Under the pieces are notes generated by a model. It worked only from the letters and a program-made list of their open reading frames with translations. It did not search any database and was not told the DNA's origin. A stretch of DNA of 64,000 bases. It comes from Micractinium sp. NFX-FRZ. Lineage: Eukaryota > Chlorophyta > Trebouxiophyceae > Chlorellales > Chlorellaceae. The translations under genes were made by a program, and so were the position numbers. Of the stretch, positions 24,398-36,005 are shown one piece after another. Location of the stretch: contig JAPTJF010000183.1 of assembly GCA_029339195.1 (NCBI GenBank), positions 1 to 64,000 on the forward strand, written 5' to 3'. Numbering within the stretch: position 1 is the first letter of the stretch; every line of letters starts with the position of its first letter.

Positions 24398-26484
24398 GCG
24401 GAGGGTGATTACGAGATGGATGCTCATGCAGACTATTTAGAGGAGGGTGGGTCAGCTGGCCTGGACACTGCAGCAATGGCAGGGCAGCTGGTGCCCCTGC
24501 AGCAGCAGCGGCAGCAGGCGGCGGCGGAAGCTGCTCGCAACCCAGCCAAGCGTGCGGCAGCAGGGCAGCGCCAGGCAAGGGTTCACGAGGAGCAGCAGGA
24601 GCAGCAGGCGCCGGCACCAGCACGGGGCGGGCGACAGGCGGGCGGCAAGCGGGCGCGGTCCACCGCAGCAGGCGGCGGTGCTGGCAAGGCTCGTGCCGCC
24701 AAGCAGCCGCGCCGCCGCCAGCAGCAGCAGCAGCAGCAGCAGCTTTCGCCTCCTCCTCCTGTGTTTGAGGAGGAAGAGTTGGCTGACTCAGATGATGAGT
24801 ACCAGCTGGCAGCAGCAGCGGCTGCGGAAGGGGCAGCAGCAGCGGCGGCGGCGGCGGTGGGCGAGGGAGCAGGAGCAGGGCTGCCTGCAGCAGCTCAGCT
24901 GTCGCAGCTGGGGCCGCAGCAGCAGGTGCAGCGCCAGGAAGAGTGCCGGGCCCAGGCATTCGAGCAAGAGGAGCTGGCAGATTCGGATGAGGAGCAGGGG
25001 GAGACGGCGGCAGAGGGGGCAGCAGCAGCAGGGGCAGCAGCAGAGGCAGCACTTCAGGCTGCAGCAGGAGCGCCACCTCAGCAGCAGCAGCAGCAGCAAG
25101 CAGTGGAAGAGATGTCAGGCGGGGTGGGCACCAGAGCCACCCGCCGCACAGCAGCTGCCCAGCTGGCCGCCGCTGCAGCGCCGGCTGCGACCCGCGCCGC
25201 CGCGCCCGCCACGCGCACCCGTGCAGCGGCAAAGCGGGCCGCGCCGGAGGCAGAGCCGCCGTCGGCACCCACTGCTGCTAGGCGCCGGCGCGGCGGCAAG
25301 CAGGCATCGGGGCCAGCGCCACCACAGCAGGCTGAGCAGCAGGAGGGGCGGCCAGAGCAGCAGCCCCTTGTGTTTGAGCAGGAACAGCTGGCAGACTCAG
25401 ATGATGATGAGGAGGAGGCAGCTCCCGGCGCTGCACTGGCGCAAGGCCTGGGCATGCCACTTGCAGCTGCGGCAGCAGCAGCAGCATCTCCACAGGCGGC
25501 AGATGCTGCGCCCTCGCCAGCTGGCAGCCCAGGAAGGGCGGTGGCAGGGGGCGCAGAAGCATCGCCGGCGGGTGAGGGCGGCAGCAGGCCCGGGCCAGCT
25601 GCGGCAGCAGACGCGCTGCCTGGGCAGGTGAGGCAGGCGCAGCAGCGGGGCTTGCCGGAGCAGGGAGAGGAGCAGCAGCAGGAGGTTCTGAGCAGTCCTC
25701 CTGACCAGCGCATGGCAGATGCAGATCCGCAGCCAGCAGCACCGGCAGCCTCACAACTGAATGAGCAGCGGCAGGATCAGCAGCAGCAGCAGCAGCAGCA
25801 GCAGCCTGCGCCGCTCGAGCAGCAGCAGCAGCACCAGACTGCGCCGCTTGAGCAGCAGCAGCAGCAGCAGCAGCCTGCATCAGCAGCAGCCTCCTCCCCT
25901 TCTGCGGCAGCGGCCGGCACCCGGGAGGCGGCAGGAGGGACGGCTGGGGTACCGCCGGGCGGCTCCGCCGTATCTGGCTGGAGTGTGGAGCAGGACAAGG
26001 CGCTGCTGCTGGCCCTGCTGCGGGCGGGCGGGCGGTTGACGGCAGAGCTGCTGGCACAGCTGACTGACAAGGTGGGCGGGGGGCGGTGTGCAGGTTCAGG
26101 TGCAGGACACTCTCTGTGCATGCACGCATTGCATGTGTGTGTTGGGGGTTATCCGTCGATGCAGCAGTGATGATCAAACCAACAATGTGTGTGTACGTGT
26201 GTGTGTGTGTGTGTGTGTCTCTCTCTCTGTGTGACCTAGGGAAGCGCTGCTGGCCTGACACCTGCCCCTCGCCTTGCTGGCCGACGCGCCGAGCTCCTCC
26301 CTCCCTGCACGGCGCTGCTGCTGCTCCTGTGTGTGTCTGTGTGCAGGCGGGCGGCGCGGCAGCGGGGCGCAGCGCCGACAGCGTGGGGGAGCGGTGCGTG
26401 CAGCTCATGCAGCGGTACCAGGAGAAGCAGCGGCAGAAGAAGGCGGCAGCAGCGGCCGCGGCCCAGCAGGCCCAGCACGCATAG
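16466..26484 (+). CDS. GON4-like Myb/SANT chromatin or transcription regulator
   Basis: Large nuclear protein, 1720 residues from 18 exons: 16466-16543, 16712-16940, 17166-17321, 17537-17951, 18238-18292, 18618-18683, 19013-19085, 19330-19463, 19755-20004, 20098-20477, 20843-20965, 21148-21686, 22015-22147, 22535-22611, 22874-22991, 23532-23669, 24011-26071, 26347-26484. The sum is 5163 nt. The N-terminal third is acidic. A conserved core (about 486-900) leads into a SANT-like region, LLFTPAEDELLALGIQRFGY, followed by LPAKSLKQLQHRKKNR (about 886-942) and a second helical unit, about 943-1000. This resembles the GON4L/YY1AP family and its plant homologues, which act in transcriptional repression. 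Exon 17 is a 687-residue Q/A-rich region with a KKKKKG basic patch and three copies of FExExLADSD. The C-terminus holds a last Myb-like unit starting WSVEQDKALLLALLRAGGRL. The donor of exon 9 is the least certain. Introns 2, 7 and 15 carry exon-edge copies. Confidence 0.75.
26187..26218. repeat. TG microsatellite
   Basis: Alternating TG run followed by CT repeats in the last intron of the GON4-like gene. Confidence 0.85.
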
Positions 26485-26676
26485 CAGCTTACTCTAACAA
26501 AGCGCCACTGAGGCCTGCCTGACGTGCATGTCACCTGCTGCTGGCCCCCCCTGCTTGACCCTGTCTCCTCCTGAGCCCCTCCCCGTGCATCGTTCATCTC
26601 CCGCTGATTCCCTTCCTGCCCTTGCCTGCTCCCCTCTGCATCGATGCTTCAAGCTTGCGCTCTTGCAAGTACAAGG

Positions 26677-26681
26677 TTACA
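26677..26681 (-). terminator. Candidate TGTAA poly(A) signal, four-helix gene
   Basis: TGTAA on the minus strand about 100 bases past the stop codon at 26782. The role is inferred from its position. Confidence 0.4.
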
Positions 26682-26781
26682 ACACATGCGCATACGCACC
26701 GGCACCTTTTAGTTCAGGCGCATAGCAGCCATTTCGGGCGGGGTGACTCCAGGGCCACCTGCTGTCTGACTGAACAGGGCG

Positions 26782-28755
26782 TCAGACATCTGGCTCGAAC
26801 TGCAAAGTGTCGTTTAAATTCGCCATTTGATGGTATACCTCCCGCTGCATGCACACGCAGCAGGGGGGGTGCAAAGAGGTTGGTTGGGTGGGGCACGCTG
26901 TTAGGAGGCCACAGAAGGGCGCCAATGCCACAAGGCAGGTGCCAGTTTGCATGGCAGCCGACTGTGGGGCAGCGCACGGGCATCTGCCACGTACGGCAGC
27001 GCGGGCCCTGCACACCATCACTGCCAAAACGTCAGTTTGCACACACACATGCACGCACCTGCTTCTGCTTGATTTCCGCCACAGCCTGCGTGGTGAAGTA
27101 GCAGCTGGCCAGGGAGAGCACAAACGTGATGAAGAGCAGCCCCGCTGCCGCCTGCAAGCCAGGGCAAGGGCACGGGCAGGCAGGAGCGTGCGGTGAGGTC
27201 CCAGGCAGGCAGGGGAACAGCAGGCAGTGCAGGCGGTGGGATGGGGCCGCACATGCACATGCACAATACTTCTTCGGTACTGTTATATGGAGAAATCCAT
27301 ATAACACCCCGTTTCCATGCACAATGTCATTCATCGAAGAAGGCGCAAGCCGCGCTTGGCCCGGGGCTCCAGCCCCCGCCGGGGTCACAGCCGCCCATTG
27401 CCAAGTGCCCCACCACGCCCCTTGCGCTGCCCCGAAAACCTGCCCGCCCCACCCCAACCCTTTCTCTGCCCACCCATGCACGCCTCCCCCGTGCCCCCCA
27501 AACTTCCAGCTTGCCTTTTCGTATCCCGTCACCCCCACCGCCTCCCCCACCAGCCGAATGTTCTGGTCTGCCAGCACGTCCACAAAAAAGTTGAAGCTGA
27601 GCACAGCCTGGATCAGATTGTAGCTGCAGGAGAGGGAGGGGTCAGGGGGAGGCAGGGGTGGGGGGCAAGGCATGGGTGGGGGCGGGCCTGCAGGGCAGAC
27701 GCAGAGCGCGCCAGGCAGCCGGCCACGGCTTTGCACCGCCGCTGCCCTTAGTCCACTGTCCTCCCTCTGCTGCCTCACCTTCATCAGATCCATGCAAACA
27801 CATGATGATGAACAGTGTGGCCTGGTTTCTCACACTCCCTGAGCTCGCTGTCTGGCCGCCTGCCCAGCCACCCGTAGCCCGCCCAGACACCCCACCCCAT
27901 GCCCCGCCACTCGCTCACCCCACCCACACCCCGCAACTCGCTCACGCAAAAAAGATGGTGACTAGCGTGGGCTGGGCGGTGAAGATGCCAGCCAAGCCAA
28001 AGAGGGCGCAGGCAGAGGAGATGCCAGAGAAATAGAAGAGGTAGTCGAGAGGGGTGCGGAAGAAGGCGGCGCGGGCTGCCGGGCACAGGCGGGCGGAGGG
28101 GTGGGGGGCGAAGCTGCCGAGCATGAGCAGCCGGTGCATCCACAAGCAGGCGGGTGGACGGCCTCCAGAGCCCTGGGAAGTTTGAAGCTGCAGAGTGCTG
28201 GAACGGCTGCCGCCGCCGCAGCAGGTGCAGCCATGCCAACACAGGCCGCCGCTGCCACGGCCCGCCACCACCACCCGCCTGCCTGGCCTCCCGTCTTGCC
28301 AGCCCACCACACCTGCCACGATCTCTGCCGCCGCCCCGTCAGGCAGATCGTCGGCAGCCACCGTGCTGTTAAAGTAGTGTGTCTGCACCACCACAGTTCA
28401 AGAGGCAAGGGGCTCAGGCACATGTGCAGTGATGCGGTTACGGCAGGCTGGCCATCAAAGCAAGCCACTCCTGCAACCAAAGCTGCACCGCACCCAGCAC
28501 ATACCCCTGCTTGAATGATGGGTGCAGCCTATCTGCTCACCTTGAAGCCTTCATACACCCCAAGCAAAGAAATGCCCACTGCCAGCTGTAGGGACGCCAC
28601 CAGCAGCACGCCGCCGCCGCTGCAGGCGGGCGGGCGGATGAAGTGCGAGTGCGGCAGGTGGGAGGTGTTGGCCCATGCCGCCAGCCGCCCTGCCATGCGG
28701 ATAAACGTGTACTGGCAGCTCCAAACGGTGCATACAGCGCGCCTCACCTCTTCAT
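26782..28755 (-). CDS. Four-helix membrane protein of unknown function
   Basis: I do not recognise the family. Seven exons (28755-28748, 28619-28541, 28382-28313, 28075-27946, 27623-27515, 27151-27059, 26844-26782) total 552 nt, 183 residues. Four hydrophobic segments are visible: VLLVASLQLAVGISLLGVY after a very short N-terminus; ISSACALFGLAGIFTA; the segment around LVTIFFAYNLIQAVLSFNFF; and LLFITFVLSLASCYFTTQAV. A polar loop between the first two holds an N-glycosylation sequon (NST). The C-terminus is short and hydrophilic. Intron 5 uses a consensus GC donor (AAG|GCAAGC), required to keep phase. The first exon supplies only 8 coding bases, so an upstream exon and a longer N-terminus are possible. 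It is convergent with the GON4-like gene, with stops 297 bases apart. Confidence 0.65.
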
Positions 28756-29324
28756 TCTCCCCGAGGCGCCGACGCTGAAAATCAAACCCCGCGTGCTCTC
28801 CCCCGTTTGTGTCTGCTCGTGGTGAGTCTGAGGATGAGATCAGCGATGCATCAAGATAACACAGAGTGACATGCTCCTCCCGACTCCAACGCGCTCACCG
28901 CCGCTAGCGCCCAGCGCACAGCGGTCGGTTGCGGAGCCTCAAAGAGCGCCACCTTACATTCTCAGTTGTGAGGGCTGCTGTTTATGACGTAAACTGGGAT
29001 GGTCTAGCTTCTGTTCTGGCGGTCGGTCGGTCTCTCAAAGGACAGACGGATCTGCCACAAACCGAGCCAAGTTCTGACTGGCGGGTGGGGACGATGTACG
29101 TTGGTCATGGCTTTACAAGACAGCTCAGAGCAGCTGCGTCGGCCCCAATAAAAACCTTGCCAGAATGTTCAAGATCTTGGGTCCGGGCTCCAAGAGGGAT
29201 GGCACACGTACAGGCTGGCTGGCACAGCAAAGGGGCCAGACTGTTCGCTCCGCCGGACACATGGCTCCCCATCTGCGCCTGCGCCACCCTGTCCCATTCC
29301 CCCGCCTGCCCGCCCGCCCCCACA
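28756..29324. other. Intergenic stretch between two minus-strand genes
   Basis: Upstream region of the four-helix gene and 3' region of the flavin-reductase-like gene. Nothing else is recognised apart from a candidate poly(A) signal at 29113. Confidence 0.5.
29113..29117 (-). terminator. Candidate TGTAA poly(A) signal, flavin-reductase-like gene
   Basis: TGTAA on the minus strand, about 210 bases past the stop codon at 29325. The role is inferred from position. Confidence 0.4.
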
Positions 29325-30494
29325 TCACGGCAGCAGCCCCAGATGGCGCAGGTGGCCGGTGTACAGCGGCGGGCCGAGGCCGGGGGTGCCAGGCGCGGGG
29401 GTATGCCAGTCTGTCACCTCGCAAATCACCACGTCATGGTCACCATAATTCACTGGCTCAGCAGCAAATCGCAGCTCAACCCAGCCGCAGCTGTCGCCCT
29501 GCAGAAGGAGGGGGCGGGAGGCCGGGGGGGCGGGCGTGACGGGAGGGCAGGGGATGAGGTGGAGTCGGGCGGGAATGAGCAGCGGCGGGGCGAAGGCAGG
29601 CAGGGTGCGGCATCAATCTGCAAGCAAGCAGTGCATGTGCCTGGCAGCCAGTCAGCCGCGTGCTGGGACTGCCGTCAGGTTGTCCGGCAGCCAGCAAAGC
29701 GTCCCATCACACTCGCAACAGCCTGCCCACCGCATCCCAGCTTGCTCCCAATTTCCGCCCCCTGCCCCACTTCACCACACCCCACACCCCCCTACCAGCA
29801 GCGGTATCCCGTCTTTCTCCCGCCGGCTGACGGGGACCCCCCGCTCCGCCAGGGCCGCAAGCTTGTCCACATCCCGCCCGCTGGTGCGCCCCAGCAGCTC
29901 AAACAGCGGGGCGTGCTGCTCCCCCAGTACCTGCAGGCAGGGGCGGGGGTTGCGGCAGTGTGGTGGCACGCTTGACTGCGTGGGCGCATTCTGTGCTCGC
30001 CCTGCGTTGGAATCGTCGTGCTGCTGTGCGCTTGGGCCCAAGTTGCATGCAGATGTTGGGCCTTGGCTGCAGAGGGGTGCATCATGTCAACACTGCTGCC
30101 AGCCAGCTCTACACGGCCCACATGGTGACGTGCGCACACACAAAAATGTAACACCGATACACACCCGCCCACACCTGCAGCACGCCAGTGCGCGTGGCCC
30201 GCATGTTGGCCCAGGACAGGGTGTCGAGGTACAGGCCCAGAGCGTAGTGCCGTGGCTTGAGGGAGATGGGGGAGGCATAAGTGACCAGGTTCATGGTGGG
30301 GGTGGCCCCACCCGGGCCCACAGTGGCCAGGCTGTACACGGGAAGGCTGAGCCCATAGTAGGGCGGCAACGGCTGCTGCGGCGCTGGTTGCGTAACAGAG
30401 GTGGCGGCGGCAGGGTCGTCGGCGGCGGCGGCGGCGGTGGCAGCGAATGAACGCTGCCGGGGTTGCTGGGGTTGCTGCTGCAGGTGTCGCACTT

Positions 30495-30525
<31 letters not shown>

Positions 30526-30642
30526 TCTATTGCGTGTGCTGCCCGGTCTTTTGAGAGCGCTGCAAGGTCCGGGGGGCCAGCGTCTGAGTTGGGGCTCGCG
30601 CCGGGCGAGCGCTGCTGGCTGCATGCATGTCTGAGCGCTCAT
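29325..30642 (-). CDS. Flavin-reductase-like (FMN-binding split-barrel) protein, plastid-targeted
   Basis: Three exons (30642-30175, 29930-29796, 29498-29325) give 777 nt, 258 residues. The N-terminal ~75 residues are rich in Ser, Arg, Gln and Ala with few acidic residues, including a nine-Ser run, as expected of a chloroplast transit peptide. The mature part fits the flavin-reductase-like domain: MNLVTYASPISLKPRHYALG (backbone-bound FMN region), LYLDTLSWANM, then a helix LGEQHAPLFELLGRTSGRDV, and a final strand pair with HDVVICEVTDWHTP. These proteins bind FMN and may reduce it or act in a small redox reaction; the substrate is unknown. An ATG at 30642 is chosen because the frame just upstream has only a TTG. 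It is divergent from HMG-CoA synthase across about 1 kb. Confidence 0.75.
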
Positions 30643-31660
30643 CGACAATTCAGGAAGTGGGCGGCGGGGGTATCTGTGTTTGGGTTTCTAGGGAAGGCGC
30701 AAGCACTGTGCACGCAATTTCACGCGCTTGTTTCAGCTTGTTTCGTCTTGTTGATGACTTGGAACACCATGAAATCGAATCAGATGCAAGTGGCGCATTG
30801 TGTCGGAGCTACAGCAACAGCGGCGGCAGGCGCCGGTGGAGGCGCCGGCTCATGGGAGGCGGGCCCGGATGCCTCTGCTGTCCCACGCTGCAGGCGACCT
30901 TCGGCGCATACTACACTCAAATCAGAACCTAGTTTGCCATGAATGCATACACATTTTCGATGTGGCATCAATAGATATTGACGCACAGCAGCGTCGCAAC
31001 AGGGACCCCGCACTCTCTCGGCTAGACAAAGGCACAGCTGCACACGTGTTGCGTCCACATACTTTTTAGTCGTTCTGACATCGATTTCTGATGCAGGCAT
31101 GCCTGGCGGCCCAATGTCCAGCTCCGCTTCACTGCCGCCACCCAGGACAATGTGGGGCCGGGCTCACCGCCTTGTTCTTATGTGGGGCAGACCACACGCA
31201 ATGTGGGGCAGGCCACACGCAAGAGGCGCCGCCCCTGGCATGCCCTATTGTGCTCAGGCACCAGACGTGCCTGCAGCTTGCCAAGTGGCATGGTAGTGTG
31301 TGCAAGGTCAGGGTGCCCCCGCAGGGGTGGAGGTCAGATTCACTTGCAAGGCTCAATCAGCACCGATGCACCATCAGCACTACAAGCATCCCAGCCACCG
31401 CCGCCGCCGCCACAGGGGGGTTATAAATCCCAGCCAGTACCTGCGGTACCTCCGTTCTTCCACTCTCTGCTCCTGCTAACCGCTCCAATCAGCGAGGATA
31501 ACCGGGCGAGCGCAAGCAAGTTGGCGCCTGCCGGTGGCCCCTTGGCCTTTTGCTTGCGCGGAATTACTCATCGGGTGCCGGAGTCCTGTCGGAGTCCTGT
31601 CGGCCACCCTGCACTCCCAAACCCCACAACGCAACTCGATCAAAGGTGTCAGACGGCTAC
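30643..31660. other. Divergent promoter region, flavin-reductase-like / HMGS
   Basis: About 1 kb between two genes read away from each other, so it should hold both promoters. No gene is seen. A 21-bp tandem repeat lies at 31180-31221. Confidence 0.5.
31180..31221. repeat. 21-bp tandem repeat in divergent promoter
   Basis: Two adjacent 21-base units differ at one base, each holding TGTGGGGCAG followed by CCACAC, a near-palindrome. A third partial unit starts near 31149. It could be a paired binding site; this is inference. Confidence 0.8.
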
Positions 31661-34600
31661 ATGCCAGGCTTGGGAGCCCCCGCTGGGCCGGCAACTCCAA
31701 CCCATTCCAGCTCTCTAGCGGACATGGTGCCCGCCGCCCGGGCCCAGGCCGACAATGTCGGCATCCTGGCGGCAGAGGTTTACTTCCCGTCCACCTACGT
31801 GAGCGGGCGAAAGCCCTTGTCTGGGAGTGCCTGGTTCTGCACGCAGCTTGGCACTCTCTGCGTGTCAAAAGGGTCCTGGGCGGTTCTCACAAACACGGTG
31901 GCACGGCGGGGAGGCCGCCGGGAGAGGGCCGCAGCCTGAGCTGGCTGCCGCCGCCGCCACCGCCCCGCCTGCAGGTGAGGCACGAGGAGCTGGAGAAGCA
32001 CGACGGCGTGCCCACGGGCAAGTACACCGTGGGGCTGGGCCAGCAGGGCCTGTCGTTTGTGGGGGACCGAGAGGACACCGTCTCCATGGCGCTCACCGTG
32101 CTGCGCAAGCTGCTGGAGAAGCACGACATCTCGCCCCTGGAGGTGAGCGAAGCCTTTGGTTTGAACCAGGGAGAGCTTTCAAGGAGGACGCTCCACCGAC
32201 GGACTGAGTGGAGGTCTATACGATGCCGCCTCTGCTTCCGGGTGTGGTGCAGCAGCAGTTGCCGTGCCACTGCACGCCTGCCCTCGGCGGAGCCTGCCCA
32301 GCTCCTCGCTTGCCCCCCCGCCGCTCACCCTGCATGCTGACTTGGCGTATTATCGTGCTGCCACCCGTCCCGTGCTGTGCCAGGTGGGCCGCCTGGAGGT
32401 GGGAACCGAGTCGCAGGTGGACAGCAGCAAGTCGGTCAAGTCGTACCTCATGGCGCTGTTTGACGAGGCGGGCAACACGGATGTGGAGGTGGGTGGGTGG
32501 GTGCGTGGTGCGCCGCTTGGCCGGGTGCTGCTGCCTGCCTGTAGTTGCGTGCCCCCATTGGTGCGCGTGATGGGTGTGGCTGTTGGGCAGGGAGGTTTGC
32601 AGGCAGGCCCGTGCACTGCGCATGCACACCACGGGGACGAGAGTGTGCCTGCTAGACGCTGCCACTTTTCGTGCTGTGGCTGATGTGGCAGGTGGGAGGA
32701 GGAAGGGGAAGAGCTGTGTGCGGGCTGCTGCGTGCCGCTCTCCGCTCTCAGGTCGCATCTTGACCCACCACGCTCGCTGCAGCACCAACCGCTGCTCTGG
32801 GGCCCCCTCTGTTCTGCCTGGATGCAGGGCGTTGACTGCGTGCAGGCCTGCTACGGCGGCACAGCGGCGGTGCAGAATGCGGCCAACTGGGTGGAGTCGC
32901 GGTCCTGGGACGGGCGGTGAGCTGGCGCTGCTGAGCTGGCGGGTGCTGATGTGGCCGCCGCTGCCGGTGGTGCTGCCAGGGGGGCCCGCCTGCCAGGCAT
33001 GCACACGTGCACGCGTGCCGCGGCTGGCCAGCGGCTGCCGTATCAGACGCCAGCTGGGCTGGCTCCGGCACCAACAGCTGTGCGCGTGCCGCAGCCCTGA
33101 GCACTTGTGCCCTCCGTGCCTTCCTCCCCCTACCACACCTGTGCTTGCAGGTATGCTGTGGTCGTAATGAGCGACATTTCTGTGTACCCAGCAGGCCCAG
33201 CACGCCCCACCAGCGGCGCCGGCGCGGTTGCCCTCCTCATTGGTGCGGCGGGGAGGGCAGGCCAGGGTGGGGGGTGGGGTGCTGAGGGGCGTACTGGGCT
33301 GCATGGCGGCGGGTGGAGACGCCAGGGTGCTCAGCACGCTCCCAGCACAGGGTGGGTGTTGGCTGGCGCCCGCTGGTATCCTCGCCATCTGTGGTGGCGC
33401 AGGCATGCACGCCAGAAGTTCTTTTGGCTGTCTTGGCAGCGCTGCCCTCAACGTGGGTGCACTGCTTTTCTGCTGCTGCAGGCCCCGACGCGCCGCTGGC
33501 GTTGGAGCGCGGCCTCAGCGTGACCCACATGGCGCACGCCTACGACTTTTACAAGCCCTCGGGGCTCTACCCAGCGGTGAGGCGCTCGCATGGGGGGCGT
33601 GCGTGGATGCACAGATTGGGTGCACTCTTTCATGTCATGGTGCCAGCCACCCTTGCCGTGTGACGTTGCTGTGCCAACACCCTGCGCCTCCTTGCCTCCC
33701 ACACCTCTCCGCAGCCCCTGACGCCCATACTCTCAGGATGGCACTTCAGCCTGTGCCTAAACGTCCACTCACAGCGCAGGATTGGTTTCGTACCTGCAGG
33801 TGGACGGCCCCCTCAGCGTGTACTGCTACCTCAACACCCTGGACCTGCTGTACGCGCGGTACAGCGCCAAGTGGGAGAAGCGTCAGGGGCGCGCCTTCAG
33901 GCTGGAGGACGTGGGTGAGTGCATGGCGGGGTGTGCTGCCAAGGCGGCTGGCTGGAAGCGTGCTGCTCAGCATGCAACGCACCACGCCTTGCCAATGGCA
34001 CCCTCCGCTCTGGCTTCCTAACACTCCTTTATTACCCCCTTGCATCATGCACCCCCTCACCTTTCCCGCACCCCCCCGTGCAGACCACGCGCTCTTCCAC
34101 GCCCCCTACAACAAGCTGGTGCAGAAGGCCTTTGCCCGCCTGCTGTACACAGACATCTGCAAGTGAGTGCGGCCCAGGGGATGAACAGGCGCAAGGGTTC
34201 ACAAAGCCTCAACGGGAAGGGGTGGCAGCAGCAGGAGGAGGAGGTGGGGGATGGCAGGGAGGTGCAGGGGCAGGCGCCTCGCCAGCCGTGCGCTCGAGCA
34301 TGCGGCCTGGCCCCTGCTGCACACACGCTGCGTTCACACGTTCACCCGCCTCCCTCTGCCCTGCCACAACCCTCCCGTCCCCTTCTCCCTTCTCACCCCT
34401 CCTCCCCACAGGTATGGCGAGGTGCCTGCAGCGCTGGCCAGCGTGGCGGGGTCTGACCTGAAGGACGGCAGCCACCCACGGCCGCCGATGCAGATGCCCG
34501 GGCAGCTGGAAAAGGCGCTGGTGGGGCACTCCTTTGCTGCCTACGACCGCATGGTGAGGGGGCGGGGCTCGTCCTCGGTTGATTGCAATTTTGTTGCAGC

Positions 34601-36005
34601 GCGGGGAGTTGTGCGGGGGGCTGGGAGCTGGGGTCGGCACTGGTCGGGCAAAGCGTTCTGTGCTTCTGGAGTGCATGGTGGTTGGTCATGCTGTGCTGTG
34701 CCTGCCTTGACCGTGCTAGGCAACGGATTGTGTGCCATGATGCCTCTCGTGCTGCGTGGCTCGCCTGCCTGGCCGCCACCGCCGCCCGGATTGCGCAGCC
34801 GCTCACCCGTGCCTGACCGCACGCGCCACGCTAATCAACACATGTGCAGGTGCGCCCCTCGACGTGCGTGGCGCGGCAGTGCGGCAACATGTATACAGCC
34901 TCCATTTGGAGCGGCATCGCGCAGGCACGTCTGTTTTTCACTGTTCCGCACTTCTCTCATGCACTGGTCATGCTGGCTAGGCGCACAGCTGGGGGCGCAG
35001 GGGCACACAGCGGTGCATTGGCTGGCCAGCCCCCCACGCAGCCAGCACCTTCAAGCAGCACATGCACAAAGACACACACACACACGCACAGCTGCGCCCC
35101 CTCCCTCTCACCCGCAGCTGATTGAGACGACGGGGCCTGCGCTGGAGGGGCGCCGCATCCTGATGTACTCTTACGGCTCGGGCATCTCTGCCACCATGCT
35201 GAGCCTGGTGGGGCGCACGCCCACGGCGCCGCGCTTCACGCTGCCGCGCCTGCAGGCCATGGTGAGGGGGCGGGGCGTTCATTCGTGGGGCGGGGGTTTT
35301 ACGTGCCGTGGCAGGGGGCTGACGCCCGAGTGTGGCGAGGCACCTTTTGAGGAGGCAGGCATGTGGCGGTGCTCGAGGGCTTGACACCGGCCGGGCTAGT
35401 CTCGCTCTCTGGCTCTTTATGCTTACCTAACTGCACCCCAGCCGCTTCCCCACCTGGCACCTACCAGCGCCCCGCTGCCCCTTCCACCTCCACCACCACC
35501 TTCCTGCTCCCCTTGCAGTCCGACCTGGCCATGCGCCTGGCCCGCCGCGTGCCCAAGAGCCCCGAGGACTTTGAGCAGGCGCTGCAGCTGGCAGAGCAGA
35601 GGTGGGCGCTGGGCAGGGGGTGAGCTGTCGTGTGTGGGTGCTGTGCTGTTATGCGTGCCGGCACAGAGGGCCCGGGATAGAGCACACTGCTGCCAAATTG
35701 ATCCGCTGGTGCTGCCGCCGTCCTGCAATCCCGGTACCCTGCCCCTGCACCGGTCCTGCTCCCGAGCCCCTGCCTGCCCCTCTCCCTATTGCCTGCCCTC
35801 TTTCCTATTACTCGGCAACCCACCTTGCCAAGCCCCGCACCCTGGCTCACTGTAAACCACCCCGCTCCGGTACTGCAGGTACTGCGCCGGTAACTACAAG
35901 CCCGAGATGCCTGCTGTGGAGGAGCTGGAGCCGGGCGCTTTCTACCTGGTGGAGGTGGACGCGCGGTACCGCAGAGCTTACGCACGCAAGCCCCTGGCGC
36001 AGTGA
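31661..36005 (+). CDS. HMGS: Hydroxymethylglutaryl-CoA synthase
   Basis: Condenses acetyl-CoA with acetoacetyl-CoA to HMG-CoA, the committed entry to the mevalonate pathway. Thirteen exons: 31661-31798, 31975-32142, 32384-32488, 32828-32916, 33151-33242, 33482-33576, 33800-33914, 34084-34162, 34412-34553, 34850-34924, 35118-35261, 35519-35601, 35879-36005; 1452 nt, 483 residues. The family triad is present: Glu111 in GRLEVGTES, Cys145 in [16 protein letters not shown], His273 in [19 protein letters not shown]. Other signatures are [39 protein letters not shown] and [11 protein letters not shown]. The length fits eukaryotic HMGS. An alternative in-frame ATG at 31724 gives 462 residues and a more typical cytosolic N-terminus. 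Intron 10 uses a GC donor (CAG|GCACG). Its presence is notable because core chlorophytes are generally held to lack the cytosolic mevalonate route. Confidence 0.93.

Noticed and set aside
23901..25268. 455-codon open frame on the minus strand opposite GON4-like exon 17
   Set aside because: It is the antisense shadow of CAG/GCA-rich coding sequence, made of poly-Leu/Pro/Ala with no domain.
30643..30648. Flavin-reductase-like start at 30648
   Set aside because: The codon is TTG; the first ATG in frame is at 30642.
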